Assembly: GCF_032062135.1 (NCBI RefSeq)
Contig: NC_092868.1
Span: 50,449,163 to 50,513,162, forward strand
Origin: Pyxicephalus adspersus
Lineage: Eukaryota > Chordata > Amphibia > Anura > Pyxicephalidae
Direction of reading: 5' to 3'
Length of the DNA stretch: 64,000 nucleotides
Positions 32,367 through 44,085 of this stretch are shown one piece after another. Position 1 is the stretch's first letter; every line of letters begins with the position of its first letter. The notes beneath the pieces are model-generated. The model was given only the letters and a program-made list of their open reading frames with translations. It had not been told where the DNA came from and did no database searches. A program made the translations under genes and the position numbers.

Positions 32367-33989
32367 ATTAGGTTTATCTGCATTTGTCACATGATACAAA
32401 CAAAGCAGGGCTCTGATGCTGCTCAATTTGAAATAAATATTGTTTTTTCTGGTCAAGATAAAAATAATGCATGACAAACTGGAACCCCCTAAAAAATCTG
32501 CTGAACAAATTGATATGCAACCTTATTTACCAGGCTTTTCTAGCTTAAAAAAAATCATATGGGACTCCTCCATTTTGTTCCCTAATTTTATTAAGAAAAT
32601 ATGTCTACCATCCCTGTATGTAGCTATATTGTTCTACACGGAGATCTAGTTAAACTTTTCTTCTCTAGTTTCTCCTAGCACCCAAGAGACTAGTCTCCAG
32701 TGCCAAGCTGTCTGCTTAAGTGAATCATGGAATCGGCCCACACTTATGCAGCCCCCAGCTTCATGCGCTACCGTTGAGGCGTTTGGCGAGCCGACATTTT
32801 GTTAAATCATTCCGACTTACTTTGGGGATAATTAACTTGTAGTGTTTCGGAGTTAAGATATTCCTCATGCTGGGTCACGTGACTGGAGTAACTATTAAAA
32901 CTTCAAGCACTATTATTTAAAATGTATTTTCTCATTAAAAAAGATCCTTAGTGGTTACATAAATGACCGTAATGTGAATAATTTATGACGCATTAGGCAT
33001 TGTAAAAACTGCGCAGCAGCATAGACACAGTTAAGATAGGACAGGCTGAAATATTTCTATTCTCATAACTCTGTAATACATTTAACTTATACCTTGTAAA
33101 TCAGCAACGCTACATTATACATGCTAAACTGTTTGTTGATTATGCCAAGTCTCCAACAACAAACTGTGATTTAAAGTGGTTTTGTTATCCAAACAAAGGA
33201 AAAATATTATAATTTCATATTTACATAAGGTAGAACTAGTTTGCTCTGAGTTTCAGTAAATCCAGGCATACTGAGTGCCTATGGTTTAAAGTCAAAGGTA
33301 AGTACTGTGTACCCATCAGGTTTACATTACTGCCCATGATATGCTGAGGAGATTTACCTTCTCTGTGACTATTGTTTTAAAGTAATCCAAAGGATGACAG
33401 CAAAGGTGAGAAGTGCTAAAACAATAACTTTTATGGCAGGATTACCATGTAATATTACAAATGTTGCAAAAGTATATCTAACTAATATTTTTGGGATTTG
33501 GATAGACCAGTGGGAAGTTAGAACCTCTATCAGGTTTATAGCTGTCTTTGTCTCCATTAGGAAGTTTTGCTGTCTCCAATTGTCCTGATTACCACCAACG
33601 TTTGTGTCAATGAAAGAAAAGATAAGTTCCAAATTTTACGATGACACAAGAAGGGGAATAGAGAAGGAGATCTACTAATGGGCTTTCATGCTTTCTTGAC
33701 TCTTGGATTAGCATTACATTGGAAAGTTAGGGCAAAAAGTGATGGGAAATCCTCCAAACAGGACATAGGAAAAAAATCATCACTGTGGGGTTCCAGCCTC
33801 CCATATGTAAGAAAAAGAAAATAGGTTTTAGATATTCTTCAACCCCATTTGAAATGGCATTACCATTTTTAGGTTTCTATGAAATGTTAGCGATCAGGTT
33901 AACATCTACTGTCTTTTTAAGGTGAAGTTCACATTTTACATGCCTGTTGATCCGTAATTTGCAGATTGTATCCAGTTTACAGAGTCGTA
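32367..33989. other. Non-coding DNA with a conserved-looking block
   Basis: The part 32700-33040 is unique and CpG-bearing (CATGCGCTACCGTTGAGGCG, TTTGGCGAGCCGACATTTTG). It has an E-box GGTCACGTGAC, TTTATGACGCATTAGGCATT, and homeodomain-like TAATTA. It is a good conserved-enhancer candidate. No gene is seen in the rest. Confidence 0.35.
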
Positions 33990-34165
33990 AATGTATACCT
34001 CTTACATTTCTGGCCAATAAGAAAATGTACATCCTTACAGATAGCCAAAAAGTTCACTGATGTCAGTGGTAACTGACCTGAGAGGTACAAATTGCTCATT
34101 GCTCAAGGAACCCCCAGCAACCTCTGGAAAAACCCTATGGTTCCATGGAATCCTGGTTGAGAATA
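33990..34165. repeat. hAT-type MITE, partial copy
   Basis: TTACAGATAGCCAAAAAG, AACTGACCTGAGAGGT, CAAATTGCTCATTGC and GGAATCCTGGTTGAGAAT match the copy at 41038-41345. The terminal CACTG is decayed. Confidence 0.65.
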
Positions 34166-35553
34166 TCGTACAATAAAATTTAATAAGTATACCCATCACT
34201 GTTTAGACATGTAGTTGACCCTATGATCTTTTATACTCCAACAGTCAAGGCCTTGCAATGCTATGTAGAAGACTGAAGATCGTCAAGATCAATGCAGGAT
34301 TTAGGACTTTGTCATTTATGAAATGCTTGTCTTCATTTATTCAATGATCTCGATCATCATGTGTGTATTTTTATGACTAACTATGTATTCAAGACACCTA
34401 ATCAGTAAGTAATTTTTCCAATCATGAAGGTTTAATGTATCTTTTACGATGTTGCGCTGAGTTTGTGCTGTACAATCACGGCAGATACAAAGCAGAATTC
34501 TCTGTTCCCTGTGCTCAGCTGCAGGAAGACAATGAAACAAAACAAAATATCGATTATCAACTAAGCTGAAACATTTTTAAGCAGCTAATTAAAGTTCAGT
34601 ATTGAAATGTTGCTCGTTTACTTAAATTAAATGAAAATTAAAGTTTTAAAAATGCAACAGGCATAATTATCTTAAATGTGTAGCTATTTTTGAAGTACGT
34701 TGATAAAACTAACACAGTTACAGAGAGAAAAATAGTTAGGTCAATGCTCTAAAATTCCATTTAGACGGCTGTACCATGTTTCAGCCCAGGCAGTCTGGGT
34801 GCCGTGGTGTTTGGCTACCAGTGATTTAGGATTACATCACATGGGAAGGTTAAAACAATTGAATAGCCAGTTTGCTTCAACTATGGAAATGGGTATGGGA
34901 AAGGTTTCCTTCTTTAGGCAGCTATGAGTGGAGATCTTTCTGCAAGCAATGGTGGCCAAACTCCTCACAATCCTGTTTAAAATGGGGAATTACTCCTATA
35001 TATCTTGACAATGGACCGATAAATAGAAGTGTTGCAGAAGGCCCCGGTTGACCAGTCGACCTAGTCTGTTGACCCTAAAAAGACAGGATCTGGATGTTAG
35101 CAGCCTTCCTACAAATATACTTATCTAACATTCCTATTTCCATCCAAGTATCAACAACATTGCTTGGCCTTCTCAGGATTTTGGGAACGTAGGAGTTGGA
35201 TTTCAATTTTGTTGGGATCCATTGAGGATGTTTTGTGATATGACTACATCTTAGAAGGGAACACTACAATTTGGGGTAAAAATTAGAAAATATTTTTACT
35301 TTTTTTCTCCTCCTCCATTTTGGTCCAACATATATGATGTTTTTGTAAAATTAGGTGATTGTTAAAACTCGTAAGTTTATTTTTGCTGTCTGGTGTCTCA
35401 TTGGGGTGACTTCCCTTTAGATCCTGTCCCAGAGACTTAACAGGGGGTGAGAGAAAAGTACTAAATGGATAGTAGTCCCCTTTGTGAATCTTTCCTAGCC
35501 TCTTGTTTTGGTGATAATGCTAAAATCAAGGAATTCCATTACTTTCCATCATA
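34166..35553. other. Non-coding DNA
   Basis: No gene is seen. The part 34550-34700 (AAGCAGCTAATTAAAGTTC, TTAAATTAAATGAAAATTAA) is rich in homeodomain-like sites. The rest is unremarkable. Confidence 0.35.
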
Positions 35554-35776
35554 GGCCCTGATTTATTAAAGCTCCCCAGGGCTGGAGAGGATAAACGTTC
35601 ATCAGTGAAGCTGGGTGATCCAGCAAACCTAGAATGGATCTGGTCCAGGATTGAAAACATTTGCTAACAAAAAGAAAATTACTTTTAGAAAATCCATTCC
35701 AGGTTTGTTGGATCACCCAACATCACTGATGAAAGTGTATGCTCCACAGCCTTGGAGAGCTTTATTAAATCAGGCC
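35554..35776. repeat. Palindromic MITE family A, copy 3 (full length)
   Basis: The copy begins GGCCCTGATTTATTAAAGCT and ends with the inverse AGCTTTATTAAATCAGGCC. Inner arms carry GGATAAACGTTCATCAGTGA, TGGGTGATCCAGCAAACC and ATGGATCTGGTCC, followed by their inverses. TA dinucleotides flank both ends. It is non-coding; the 71-aa frame is a by-product. Confidence 0.9.
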
Positions 35777-37036
35777 TATAGTGACAAGGCTCACCTGGAA
35801 AAACTTGCAAGAACTGCCCTTTTCTACTCAATTGAAAACTTAAAAAAAGTTATGCCTCATCACTAAAATAATCTAAACCCTTCAATTACTGCACCTGTAG
35901 TTTAAAAGACCATTAGGAAGCAAGAAATGATAAGAAAAAACTCTTGTGGGTTTAGGCAATCATGTATTACATATGAAGTTTTTATGGATTACAGACCAGG
36001 GAATGTAGCAGTTGTTTGTTCTTTGTCTACATAGCTTCTTGCTAAAATGTGTCCCTTGTGTATACCGTGCCATTATTCAGTATATGTTGGTGGACACATA
36101 CATACATATAGCTTGTAAGGTTTTAGGTGCTGAGTTTGAGTACTAGATGTACCAATATATTAACTGTAGAAAAGGAAGTTAAATAGCTGTATTTGGTCAG
36201 TTCATTCAAAAACAATTTTAATCAGACTGAAGCCCTTAAAAGACATACATATTCCCTTTAAGCCATATGAACAGGTATCAAAAAGCTACCCACGTAAAGC
36301 TAGTTCCACAAGTTCTTAGCATGCAAGTCCACCGCCAGCCTAAATCCCACCATTTCTCAGTGTTTTACTTCTTTGAAATCCCTAGAATAAGAATGAATTT
36401 TAATACATTTCAATATATTGCATTTCTTTAAAACAGGTCTAAAATCCTGCCCATATATAAAGTCCTGATTCATTTAGGGACTTTATGTCTTTTAGCTGAA
36501 AATTCAGCAGTTTATAACTTACTCTTATTTTATATCTTCTCAAGTACGTCTCAGAGCCAGCGTGGCTTAGTTTTCAATTAATAATGCATTTGCTTTTAAT
36601 TAGTTTACTGTTGTCTACAAATGAAACATATTTTTATTATTAAAATGTAACTGATGATTTGTAAATTAGACACTTAAGAAAGAATGGCAATATATTATTA
36701 ATAATTAGCGTGTTTGTTGGAGACAAGATATATATATATATATATTTTTTTTTTCCAAAAGAAATAAATTATAAAAAGATTGCATTAAAACAAAACCAAA
36801 GAAAATTAGAATGTCATCGCTATCACTGTCAAACTGCTTTTTCCAATTATTAGCATTATCTTTTACTATGAAGTGGAAGTCCAGCTGTTTTAATTTACTT
36901 TATTTTCAGTGGGGAAGGGTTTAAAGCTAGGTCAGGCTTTTAGTGCTGTCTTTGTCCACTGTGCCTGTCCTGGTGGCCATGCTGGAAATGATGGATATTC
37001 TTCTTTATGAAATAGAAGATAGCTCTCAGTTTAAAG
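35777..37036. other. Non-coding DNA with conserved-looking blocks
   Basis: The parts 36545-36720 (TCAATTAATAATGCATTTGC, TTTTAATTAGTTTAC, ATATTATTAATAATTAGCG) and 36780-36905 are unique and dense in homeodomain/POU-like sites. A short (TA)n lies at 36729-36743. No gene is seen. Confidence 0.4.
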
Positions 37037-37150
37037 CAGTGTTTCTCTTTCTCGCTATCTGTAATGGTGACATTCTTCCCATTGGCTAGCAATGTAATTG
37101 TAACTATGGTAGGGGGTTCCTTGAGGACCTAAAGGTTATTTTAAGGGTTC
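37037..37150. repeat. hAT-type MITE fragment
   Basis: CAGTGTTTCTCTTTCTCG, CTTCCCATTGGCTAGCAA and GGGGTTCCTTGAGGACC place it in the hAT family seen complete at 42631-42911. Confidence 0.5.
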
Positions 37151-40100
37151 TTTCATGTTAAAAATGTCTAAAAATTAATTGTTGTTCCCATTGCACTTTC
37201 AGTATTGGAAGTTTTCCAGTTTTTTTTTTTTTTTTACATGCCATCAACTTAATAAAAGAAAAAAAAAATAACCATCAAATCTACTGTGGTATATGGTCAA
37301 AACAAAATTCCTAATTTTTAGTAAAACTTGTCTGTAGTTTATCCCATATATGGGAGCTTTTATCTGTTAAGTAACTTAGTGTTACTCTTAACAATTATTA
37401 GCTAGTGATTATAGTGGTGCATTGGAGGAATCCCTTTTGCCTTCAGAAGTAATGACTGTCCAGCCAACTGGCCCTTTAAAAGGGGTTGGTTGGTTTGAAT
37501 ATATTTTCAAAAATACTCTTTTAAGCATTTCCTTTAATGCTTAATAGTTAATTAGCTGTGCAATGACCCGAAGCATTTTAATTTCAACAATTCAGCCTTT
37601 CATGGAGCAACATGGCTTCAGCTCAGCGTCAGTCGATCTTTCCAAGCAATCCATCTTGCCATTTGTTTTGCATAAACGTAGAGCGATGAAGAGTGAATCG
37701 CATGGCGTGTGTCTTCTTCGTACTCAGTGGCTCATCGTGTCCTTAAAGACACCTAATAATTCACACTCCAGGGAATCCTCTGTCTGAGCCCATGGAGGAA
37801 CATCCGTCATTTCCACTAATGCATCTGTGCTGTTGAAAGGCTATTCTTTACAGCACGGCCCATTGGGAATTCTCCAGTGGAAATGTTAGAATCTGAAGCT
37901 CGGGTACCTGAAATGACTGAGCTACGGGGGACATCAGAGATACACAGACAAAGTAATTAAGGGGAAACATACGAAAAAGGAAGCTTGTCACTAATTTTTT
38001 TTCTTAAGTTGAAAATTGCCTAAAAATAAAGTTATTTGTTAAAAGATCTAATTAAGTTTTCAGCCTCCCGTGACCTCAAAAATATGTCTGTAACTGGAGT
38101 TTATATGATCTTAGGTGTGCATCAAATGGGTTTTATTGAAATGTTGGTAACCTCCTTCCATTCATAAAAAGAATCCTAGCCACTAATCCACCTCAACTTT
38201 TAGGAAGAATTCATGCATGGATCTTTTATAATTAGTCCAAAATGCTTTGCCTTGAGTAAAAAAGCTGAAGTGAAGTTCAGAAGATCTGTTTTTTTAAGTT
38301 TTGGATAGAGTAAGGAATCTTTTGAAGTATTTATTGCTGTCGGTATTTCTGTTGTGGAATCTCTATACTTCTTGGTCTGGTGACTCAATATGATACAAGA
38401 AAAACCATTTCCTCATTGACACAGGCTGCATTGTTTAACCATTTTCTATGTTTGCACAGTTGTAATTTTTTATTTTAGAGTCTAACTCTTTTTTTCAGGT
38501 CAAATTACACCAAATGTTAATCAACACATTTCCTGGGAGCTTGACATGTCAAGTTTCTGGTTTGCCCCAAGTTTACAGTTTTGTCTGCAGCATTTAGGAC
38601 CTGGAGTAAGGATTGAGAGAAGACGAAAAAGTAAAGGTAGGTAATAAGTTTCTGTTTTTGTTTTATTGTCATGAGCATGGGAGTGGTTCACTGAGGGTTG
38701 GTGGTAGGAACAAACGGGTAGAGGGACGCAAGCTTAGACCTTTAACTGCATTCAACACGCAACAGCTGTAACACTCAAAATGAATGATCTAGGAAAACAG
38801 ATAATAAATTACTACTCTACAAAGAGTCAGGATAGTAAGAGTCAAATACTGCAGAAAATCAGTATTTCCAAGTTAATTACAAAGTCCCTGAATGGTAATA
38901 TTACCAAAATTGCTGGTCAATGGAAAATATAGTGGGGAAAACACATTTGTACTATGTGGTCCCTTATTAAAGGGGAAATACATATTCCACCCCCAGCAAA
39001 CTCACAAAACCATTAGATAGATAGTTCATGTAGATAAGGGTCCCCACCACTGGTAAGGGGGAAAGCATAAGGCAGAATTAGAGAAGAATGGAGGGCACAT
39101 ACATGCTGACCCCCTATTCTTGGCTGCCCAAGTTCCATGCCTTGGCATGGAGAAGTTGAGGCAAGGGCTTGTCTTCCCCTAAACTTTTTTTCTTGTCACT
39201 AAGGTTTAATATTTGAAGTAAGGTCTGTATTTATTATTTACAGTTTCTTGTTTTAAAATAGTTTTAAATAATAAAAGTTGTGAATGTTATCAAAGTTTAC
39301 GCACTGGGAGTGATAATGCCCACTAATTTTTGACAAAAATAATTTAGACTAAAGTTTTGGGAAATAAATAACCTAAACTCAGATAAAAATGCATTTTTTA
39401 TCTATACTTAAACTTCAATGAATGGAAATATTGCATACTTTTTTAAAAATATTTCTACTTTCTTGGGGTATGTTCCCACAGACTCCCCTGCTTCCCAACC
39501 CAGCAATTTTGGTGATAACACTATGTTCAGGAACTTCAGGATTAACTTGCTATAGTTTTGATATAAACTTTGACGCAAAGTTGATTTTTCGTAACATCTT
39601 TGTGTTATTTTGAGAAAATCCGATTGAATCCAAATTAATCTATTTCTAGTACAAAGGACACAGGATGGTTCTCATAAAAGCAGCTCATTAATAGGATTTA
39701 CAGTCACTTTACCTGTCCAGTGTCCTCCAAGATGGTTTACTTCAACACCTGTCTGGGAAAAGCATTAAGATTACATAATTTCAACCCTGGTATTTTAACA
39801 ATAATAATCTAATTAAATTGACCTCTCAAGGTTTTTAGAAATCTAAGGTACATTAAAGTCCTAGCCTAAGCTAGTGTTGCATTACAAGGTAGAAATCATC
39901 TCCTTATGGTGAAATAAATCATACTATTGGGGTGACAGAGCAATCAGGAGGGTAATGGGGTTAGTTGAGCAATGTGTTGGTAATTTGATCTGTTATTAAC
40001 TGCTTAGGTGTGTATTTTCATTACATAAAACATATTGTTAATCACCCTGCGTGATGAGTTTCATTGCTGCTTGTTTCTTTCTAACTGATCGTCCTTGTCA

Positions 40101-40489
40101 TTCTCGTTGATGCCTTCTGGCTGAAAGCAGATGAAGCTTACGTTCCACTAATGCTCATTAGGACTCCTGAAGGGTGACGGGTGGCATTTAATGAGTAAGG
40201 TTTTTCAGTAGTGCCCTCCGAAGTTTCAAATCGAAAATGGCTCTTAGCTACTTTCAAGCCCAACAGACAAAGCTAAGCATAGTACAAAGAAAAAGCATAT
40301 GTTTAAAAGCAAGCATAGCGTAAAAAGATATAAAGATGTATCAAACAAGAGCATTTTAAGTGTGAAAAGATTTGCAAAATGATTTTAGAATCATCATCAT
40401 TAGTATCATTTAGTGCAGGAAGGTATGGCCTTCAGTACAGAGGACTCTGGTGCAGAAGAATTAAGCAGGAAATGGTTTAGTATATATTG
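37151..40489. other. Non-coding DNA with conserved-looking blocks
   Basis: No exon is recognised. The block 37540-37960 is unique and CpG-bearing (AATGACCCGAAGCATTTTAA, GCGTCAGTCGATCTTTCC, ATAAACGTAGAGCGATGAAG, TACGGGGGACATCAGAG). The block 40030-40220 (CACCCTGCGTGATGAG, TTAATGAGTAAGG) is similar in character. Both are conserved-element candidates. A poly-T run lies near 37220. The ATG-initiated 74-codon frame at 37563-37787 has no family match. Confidence 0.4.
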
Positions 40490-40621
40490 GAGAGGATTAA
40501 TGTTAGGGCTACTGGGTTATTGTAATGTTTACAGGAAGGGTGGGTATTTCGATCAGGGAAGATAAATGTTATGGTTAGGGTTAGTCTTAGGATTACAGGA
40601 ATGGGGGGGTGGGGGGGGGGG
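40490..40621. repeat. Degenerate GTTAGGGTTACAGGAA satellite block 1 and G-run
   Basis: Imperfect repeats of GTTAGGG, TATTGTAATGTTTACAGGAA and TTAGGGTTAGTCTTAGGATT lead to a G7TG11 run at 40603-40621 (quadruplex-capable). The same degenerate unit appears at 42530-42630, 42920-43090 and 43510-43710. Confidence 0.75.
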
Positions 40622-41037
40622 TTCCACATGCATCTACTGATGTGAGGGCTAACCCCAAGATCAATCAATTTATGAGTACCTATGCTAATGGTGAATGCTT
40701 AAATCTGTTCTAACCAAACATTAGAACATCCGTTATAGGTTAAATATCTGAATAGACAACAACTTTAAGAGTGAACCTACCCAAGGTTGTTTGGGTTACC
40801 AGAAGTATTATTATTATTTTTATTATTATTATTAGTGTAATAATTAAAGAAAGAGTTAGTCCTGGGGTTATAGGGGACATAGTTGGCAGCACATGAAAAC
40901 TGAGGAAGACAAAATTTCTGATCTGTATTAGTAGCTATATTAGCAATAGTTATAAAACGTCAGACTAAAAACTTAAACGTTCAAAAAAAATGTTTATTTA
41001 GTTTATTATGTACTGTAATTTTAGATATCCTCTGCTG
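40622..41037. other. Non-coding DNA
   Basis: No gene is seen. A short TTATTATT run lies near 40806-40835. Confidence 0.3.
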
Positions 41038-41345
41038 CAGTGTTTCTTAACCTTTTTAACATGGGGTAATCCCTTAAAATACCTTTTGGGTCTTCAGAGA
41101 ATCCCTACTTAATGACTACATCTACTGCTTACAGTACATTAGTTTGGTGGTCAGATTGAAGAATGCCTCCTACATTGATGGCCATAGGGAAGAGTCACCT
41201 TTACAGATAGCCAAAAAGATCATTGTTGTTACCTAAACTAACCTGAGAGGTCCAAATTGCCCATTGCCCAAGGATACCTCTAGGAACTTCTGGAAAGATC
41301 CTAGGGCTTTGCTGAACTTTGTTTAGGAAATAATGTTCTGTTATG
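41038..41345. mobile_element. hAT-type MITE, degenerate copy
   Basis: It begins CAGTGTTTCTTAACC, a typical hAT terminal repeat, and carries TTACAGATAGCCAAAAAG, TAACCTGAGAGGTCCAAATT and GGAACTTCTGGAAAGATCC. The right terminus is decayed and the 8-bp target duplication cannot be confirmed. Confidence 0.65.
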
Positions 41346-42529
41346 AAGTCTGTATGAGAATGTTTGGATTGGCACACATCCACACATATATCAACATTCA
41401 GGATGAAAGGTCCTTGTTACCATGTGCCTCACCCTATATGAGTAGAAGGATATGAGGCTTTTTGTCTTACTGAAAACTTGAGTTTCTTATGAGTACAATT
41501 TCAACATTCATTATTTTGTAAAGTGAAACACAATTTCAAAAAAATAAACTCCTTTGAAGACCTGGAAAATATCCCAAGGCTGATGGGAAAAATGCTCCTT
41601 TGAAGGTTTTCTTTGCTGGGCCCTAAAATGCCAACTTAACCCTGGTGTCTTGTCAGTCTTTACACCATGCTGGCTTACTTTATCTTTACAAACTTTTACC
41701 CTCCTTATGTTTCTCCAGTTATGTTTGTAAATTAACTTTGTATCCTGGGCCATTGCACCATAAACATAACTTTGAAGCGATCCCGTCATATCGTTCAACA
41801 TCAGCTGCGTTTCTCACAATCTTCACAGCTGCCATAATGACGGCAAGGCATATCCATCTTCTTTAACCTCCACTTACCCCTGAGCTTGGCATGAAACTAT
41901 CAAACATTACCGTTACTGCAAGATTCTCCTTTTTTTTACAAGGCTGAATTTGACCTGATTGGAACAGGCGTGCGTGGGACATAAAGTAAATGGTGGTAAG
42001 CTATCTCTCTTTAGAGTGTCATTGTTTGCAGTTTTGTTTTGATGCCGGCATTAATTATTTTGAGTTAAGGGGCGGCAGGTAACATCTGATGTGACCCATG
42101 TGCCTCAGAAATGTTTCGCAGGACTGTAATATAGGAATTGTAGCCGATGCGTTGAATAGTCTTTATCCGTCTCTCAACTCCCTTAATGACTTTATCAAGT
42201 AGCCCAAAGCTCAGCTGGTAAGGCATTGTAATTTAAGAATTTGCTATCAATCATAATCCAATAGGCTCCAAGACTGTTGAGATATGTGAACTTTTAGGTG
42301 GCATAAAAAGTGTATATATATTTTTTCCCAATATTTCTACTTAGTAGGATACTTTTTAGATGTAAAGAAAAAACTATAGTGTAAGCATGCATTTTAGATC
42401 TGGTACCCTAATTATGAAAGGAGGAAAATGTCAAAATTGCAATCACTAACCATAGTCCTTTTTCAGACATGCACAACATCAAACAATCGATTAAATAAGT
42501 GGAACCCTCTTCATATTTTTATTCAAGAA
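41346..42529. other. Non-coding DNA with a conserved-looking block
   Basis: The part 41935-42290 (GGCGTGCGTGGGACATAAAG, GATGCCGGCATTAATTATTT, GTAGCCGATGCGTTGAATAG) is unique and CpG-bearing. No gene is seen. Confidence 0.35.
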
Positions 42530-43090
42530 GGGGTAAGTATTAAGGTTACAGGAAGCATTAGTGTTGGGGCCACAGGAATGTTTTTTGTTTGTGTTAGGAA
42601 TACCGGAGAGATAAATATTAGGGTCTAATACAGTGTTTGTTCGCCAGGGTTCCTTGGAATCCTAGAGTTCCAGAGGTTGTCAGGTGTTCCGTGAGGAATA
42701 AGCAGTTTGTGTCTCTCAGGTTATTACATACCAATGATCTTTATGGCAATCTGTAAGTGTGGCAGCCTTCTCATTGGTCAGCAAAGTTTGAAGCATTCTT
42801 CCTACTGACCAACACAATAATGTGTGGGTATAGTAATTATAGCAGAGTTCCCCAAAGACTTTAAAGTTTTTTGACGGGGGTACCCTCAAGTAAAAAGGTA
42901 GAGAAACACTGGTCTAATAGAAAGATAATGTTATGGTTAGATGAGGGTTGTGTTAAGGTCAAAGGTAGGATTTGCTTTAGGGTTAAAGAGTTTTAGGAAT
43001 GGTAGGTGTTATGGTTACAGGGTAAATTAGTGTGAGGGTAACAGGAGTGATTAGTTCTTGTTTTCAGGAAGGGCTATTGTTAGAATTACA
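42530..43090. repeat. Degenerate GTTAGGGTTACAGGAA satellite block 2, split by a hAT MITE
   Basis: Units such as AAGTATTAAGGTTACAGGAA, AGTGTTGGGGCCACAGGAAT and TGTTATGGTTACAGGG fill 42530-42630 and 42920-43090. The hAT element between them is flanked by GTCTAATA on both sides, so the two parts were contiguous before insertion. Confidence 0.75.
42623..42919. mobile_element. hAT MITE with perfect 8-bp target duplication
   Basis: The 281-bp element (42631-42911) starts CAGTGTTTGTTCGCC and ends GGTAGAGAAACACTG, giving inverted ends CAGTGTTT. GTCTAATA is present exactly at 42623-42630 and 42912-42919; an 8-bp duplication is the hallmark of hAT transposition. It has no coding capacity, so it was moved by a hAT transposase encoded elsewhere. 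Confidence 0.9.
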
Positions 43091-43509
43091 GGGAATTTTT
43101 TGGGGGTATAATATGGAAAGAGGCCATTGAGCTCAGAATACCCTCTGTATTGGCAGGGGCTTCAAGCTCACAATAGGCAGGACAGATGATAGGGATTTAA
43201 AAGTATACATAGTCAGTGTAGGGCATAGAATAGCAGAATGAGCACACACAAAAGCAATTCAATGACAGTCTACACTATACACAGGATTAATCAATGTCCA
43301 TGGATTAATCCATTAAGTCATGAACAGTACAACAGAAAATGATGATAGTCACACTGCATTCCAGGGCATGAGCAAACAATCATACCAGTTGTAGATGCTG
43401 GCTCCATGTTCTGGCCTCTGTTTAAATACCACTACTGAGGTCAGGTGTGCACAACAGAGGTGAGAGCTGAAATGCAAAGGGCCAGCACATGTCCAACGTT
43501 CAAGGATAA
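43091..43509. repeat. Interspersed repeat, possible LTR fragment
   Basis: The segment 43420-43490 (GTTTAAATACCACTACTGAGG, GTCAGGTGTGCACAACAGAG) is related to 25930-26030. GATTAATCAATGTCCATGG-type sequence precedes it. Ends are unresolved. Confidence 0.35.
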
Positions 43510-43710
43510 TCAAATTATTGAGGTTAGTATTAGGGTCATAAGAAGAGTTACTGTGAGTATTACAGAGAGGTCTAATCGGTTTACAATAAGAGTTAGTGTG
43601 AAGGTTTGTATTGATGAAGGTAAGTATTATGGTTGCAAAAAGAGTTAGTGTCAAGATTGTGGTTACAGGGGGTGTATTGGTTAGTGTTAGTATTATTGCT
43701 TTGGGAAGAA
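43510..43710. repeat. Degenerate GTTAGTGT satellite block 3
   Basis: Repeats such as GAGGTTAGTATTAGGGTCAT, AAGAGTTAGTGTGAAGG and GGTTAGTGTTAGTATTATTG are diverged members of the same unit as blocks 1 and 2. The 191-aa minus-strand frame at 43349-43924 (Thr/Leu-rich) is read through this repeat and is not a gene. Confidence 0.65.
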
Positions 43711-44053
43711 TAAGCAGTAACCGGAAGTTTTTTTGTATCAATGTGATGCCATCCCCTTGTCTGTTTACTGCCTTAAACCCGTTTTTAGTAATAGTAAGAT
43801 AAAGGAGGAGAACATAGAGCAGTTCCCATATGCTTTGTCGCATCGCTAAATATACAAAGTGCAAAATACAACGGTTTTTACCCAGTACAGAGCGGGTTTG
43901 TTTGTGGCAATATAAATTAGACAATAAATTTGTATAACAGAAATTCGTTTGTCAAAACCACTGATAAATGTCTATAGGTACAAGTTTAAGTGAAATACAA
44001 CAAATGTAGGTATGACAAGGCCTGATATTTCAAGAATTTTAGAATCTCTGTTG
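43711..44053. other. Non-coding DNA
   Basis: No gene is seen. Confidence 0.3.
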
Positions 44054-44085
44054 CTGACCCGTTTCGCAAAAGTGCTTCTTCAGGG
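44054..44085 (-). ncRNA. Hammerhead-ribozyme-like motif, copy C
   Basis: The minus strand reads CTGAAGA, A, GC-ACTTTT-GC (short stem II), GAAAC, GGGTC. The CUGANGA and GAAA boxes and the GTC triplet are intact. Stem I pairing is poor and stem II has only two base pairs. Confidence 0.3.

Noticed and set aside
40571..40590. Interstitial telomere
   Set aside because: TTAGGGTTA occurs only once or twice and inside a longer irregular unit, not as a (TTAGGG)n array.
43349..43924. 191-residue minus-strand frame
   Set aside because: It runs through a degenerate satellite block and unrelated flanks; composition is Thr/Leu-rich with no domain.
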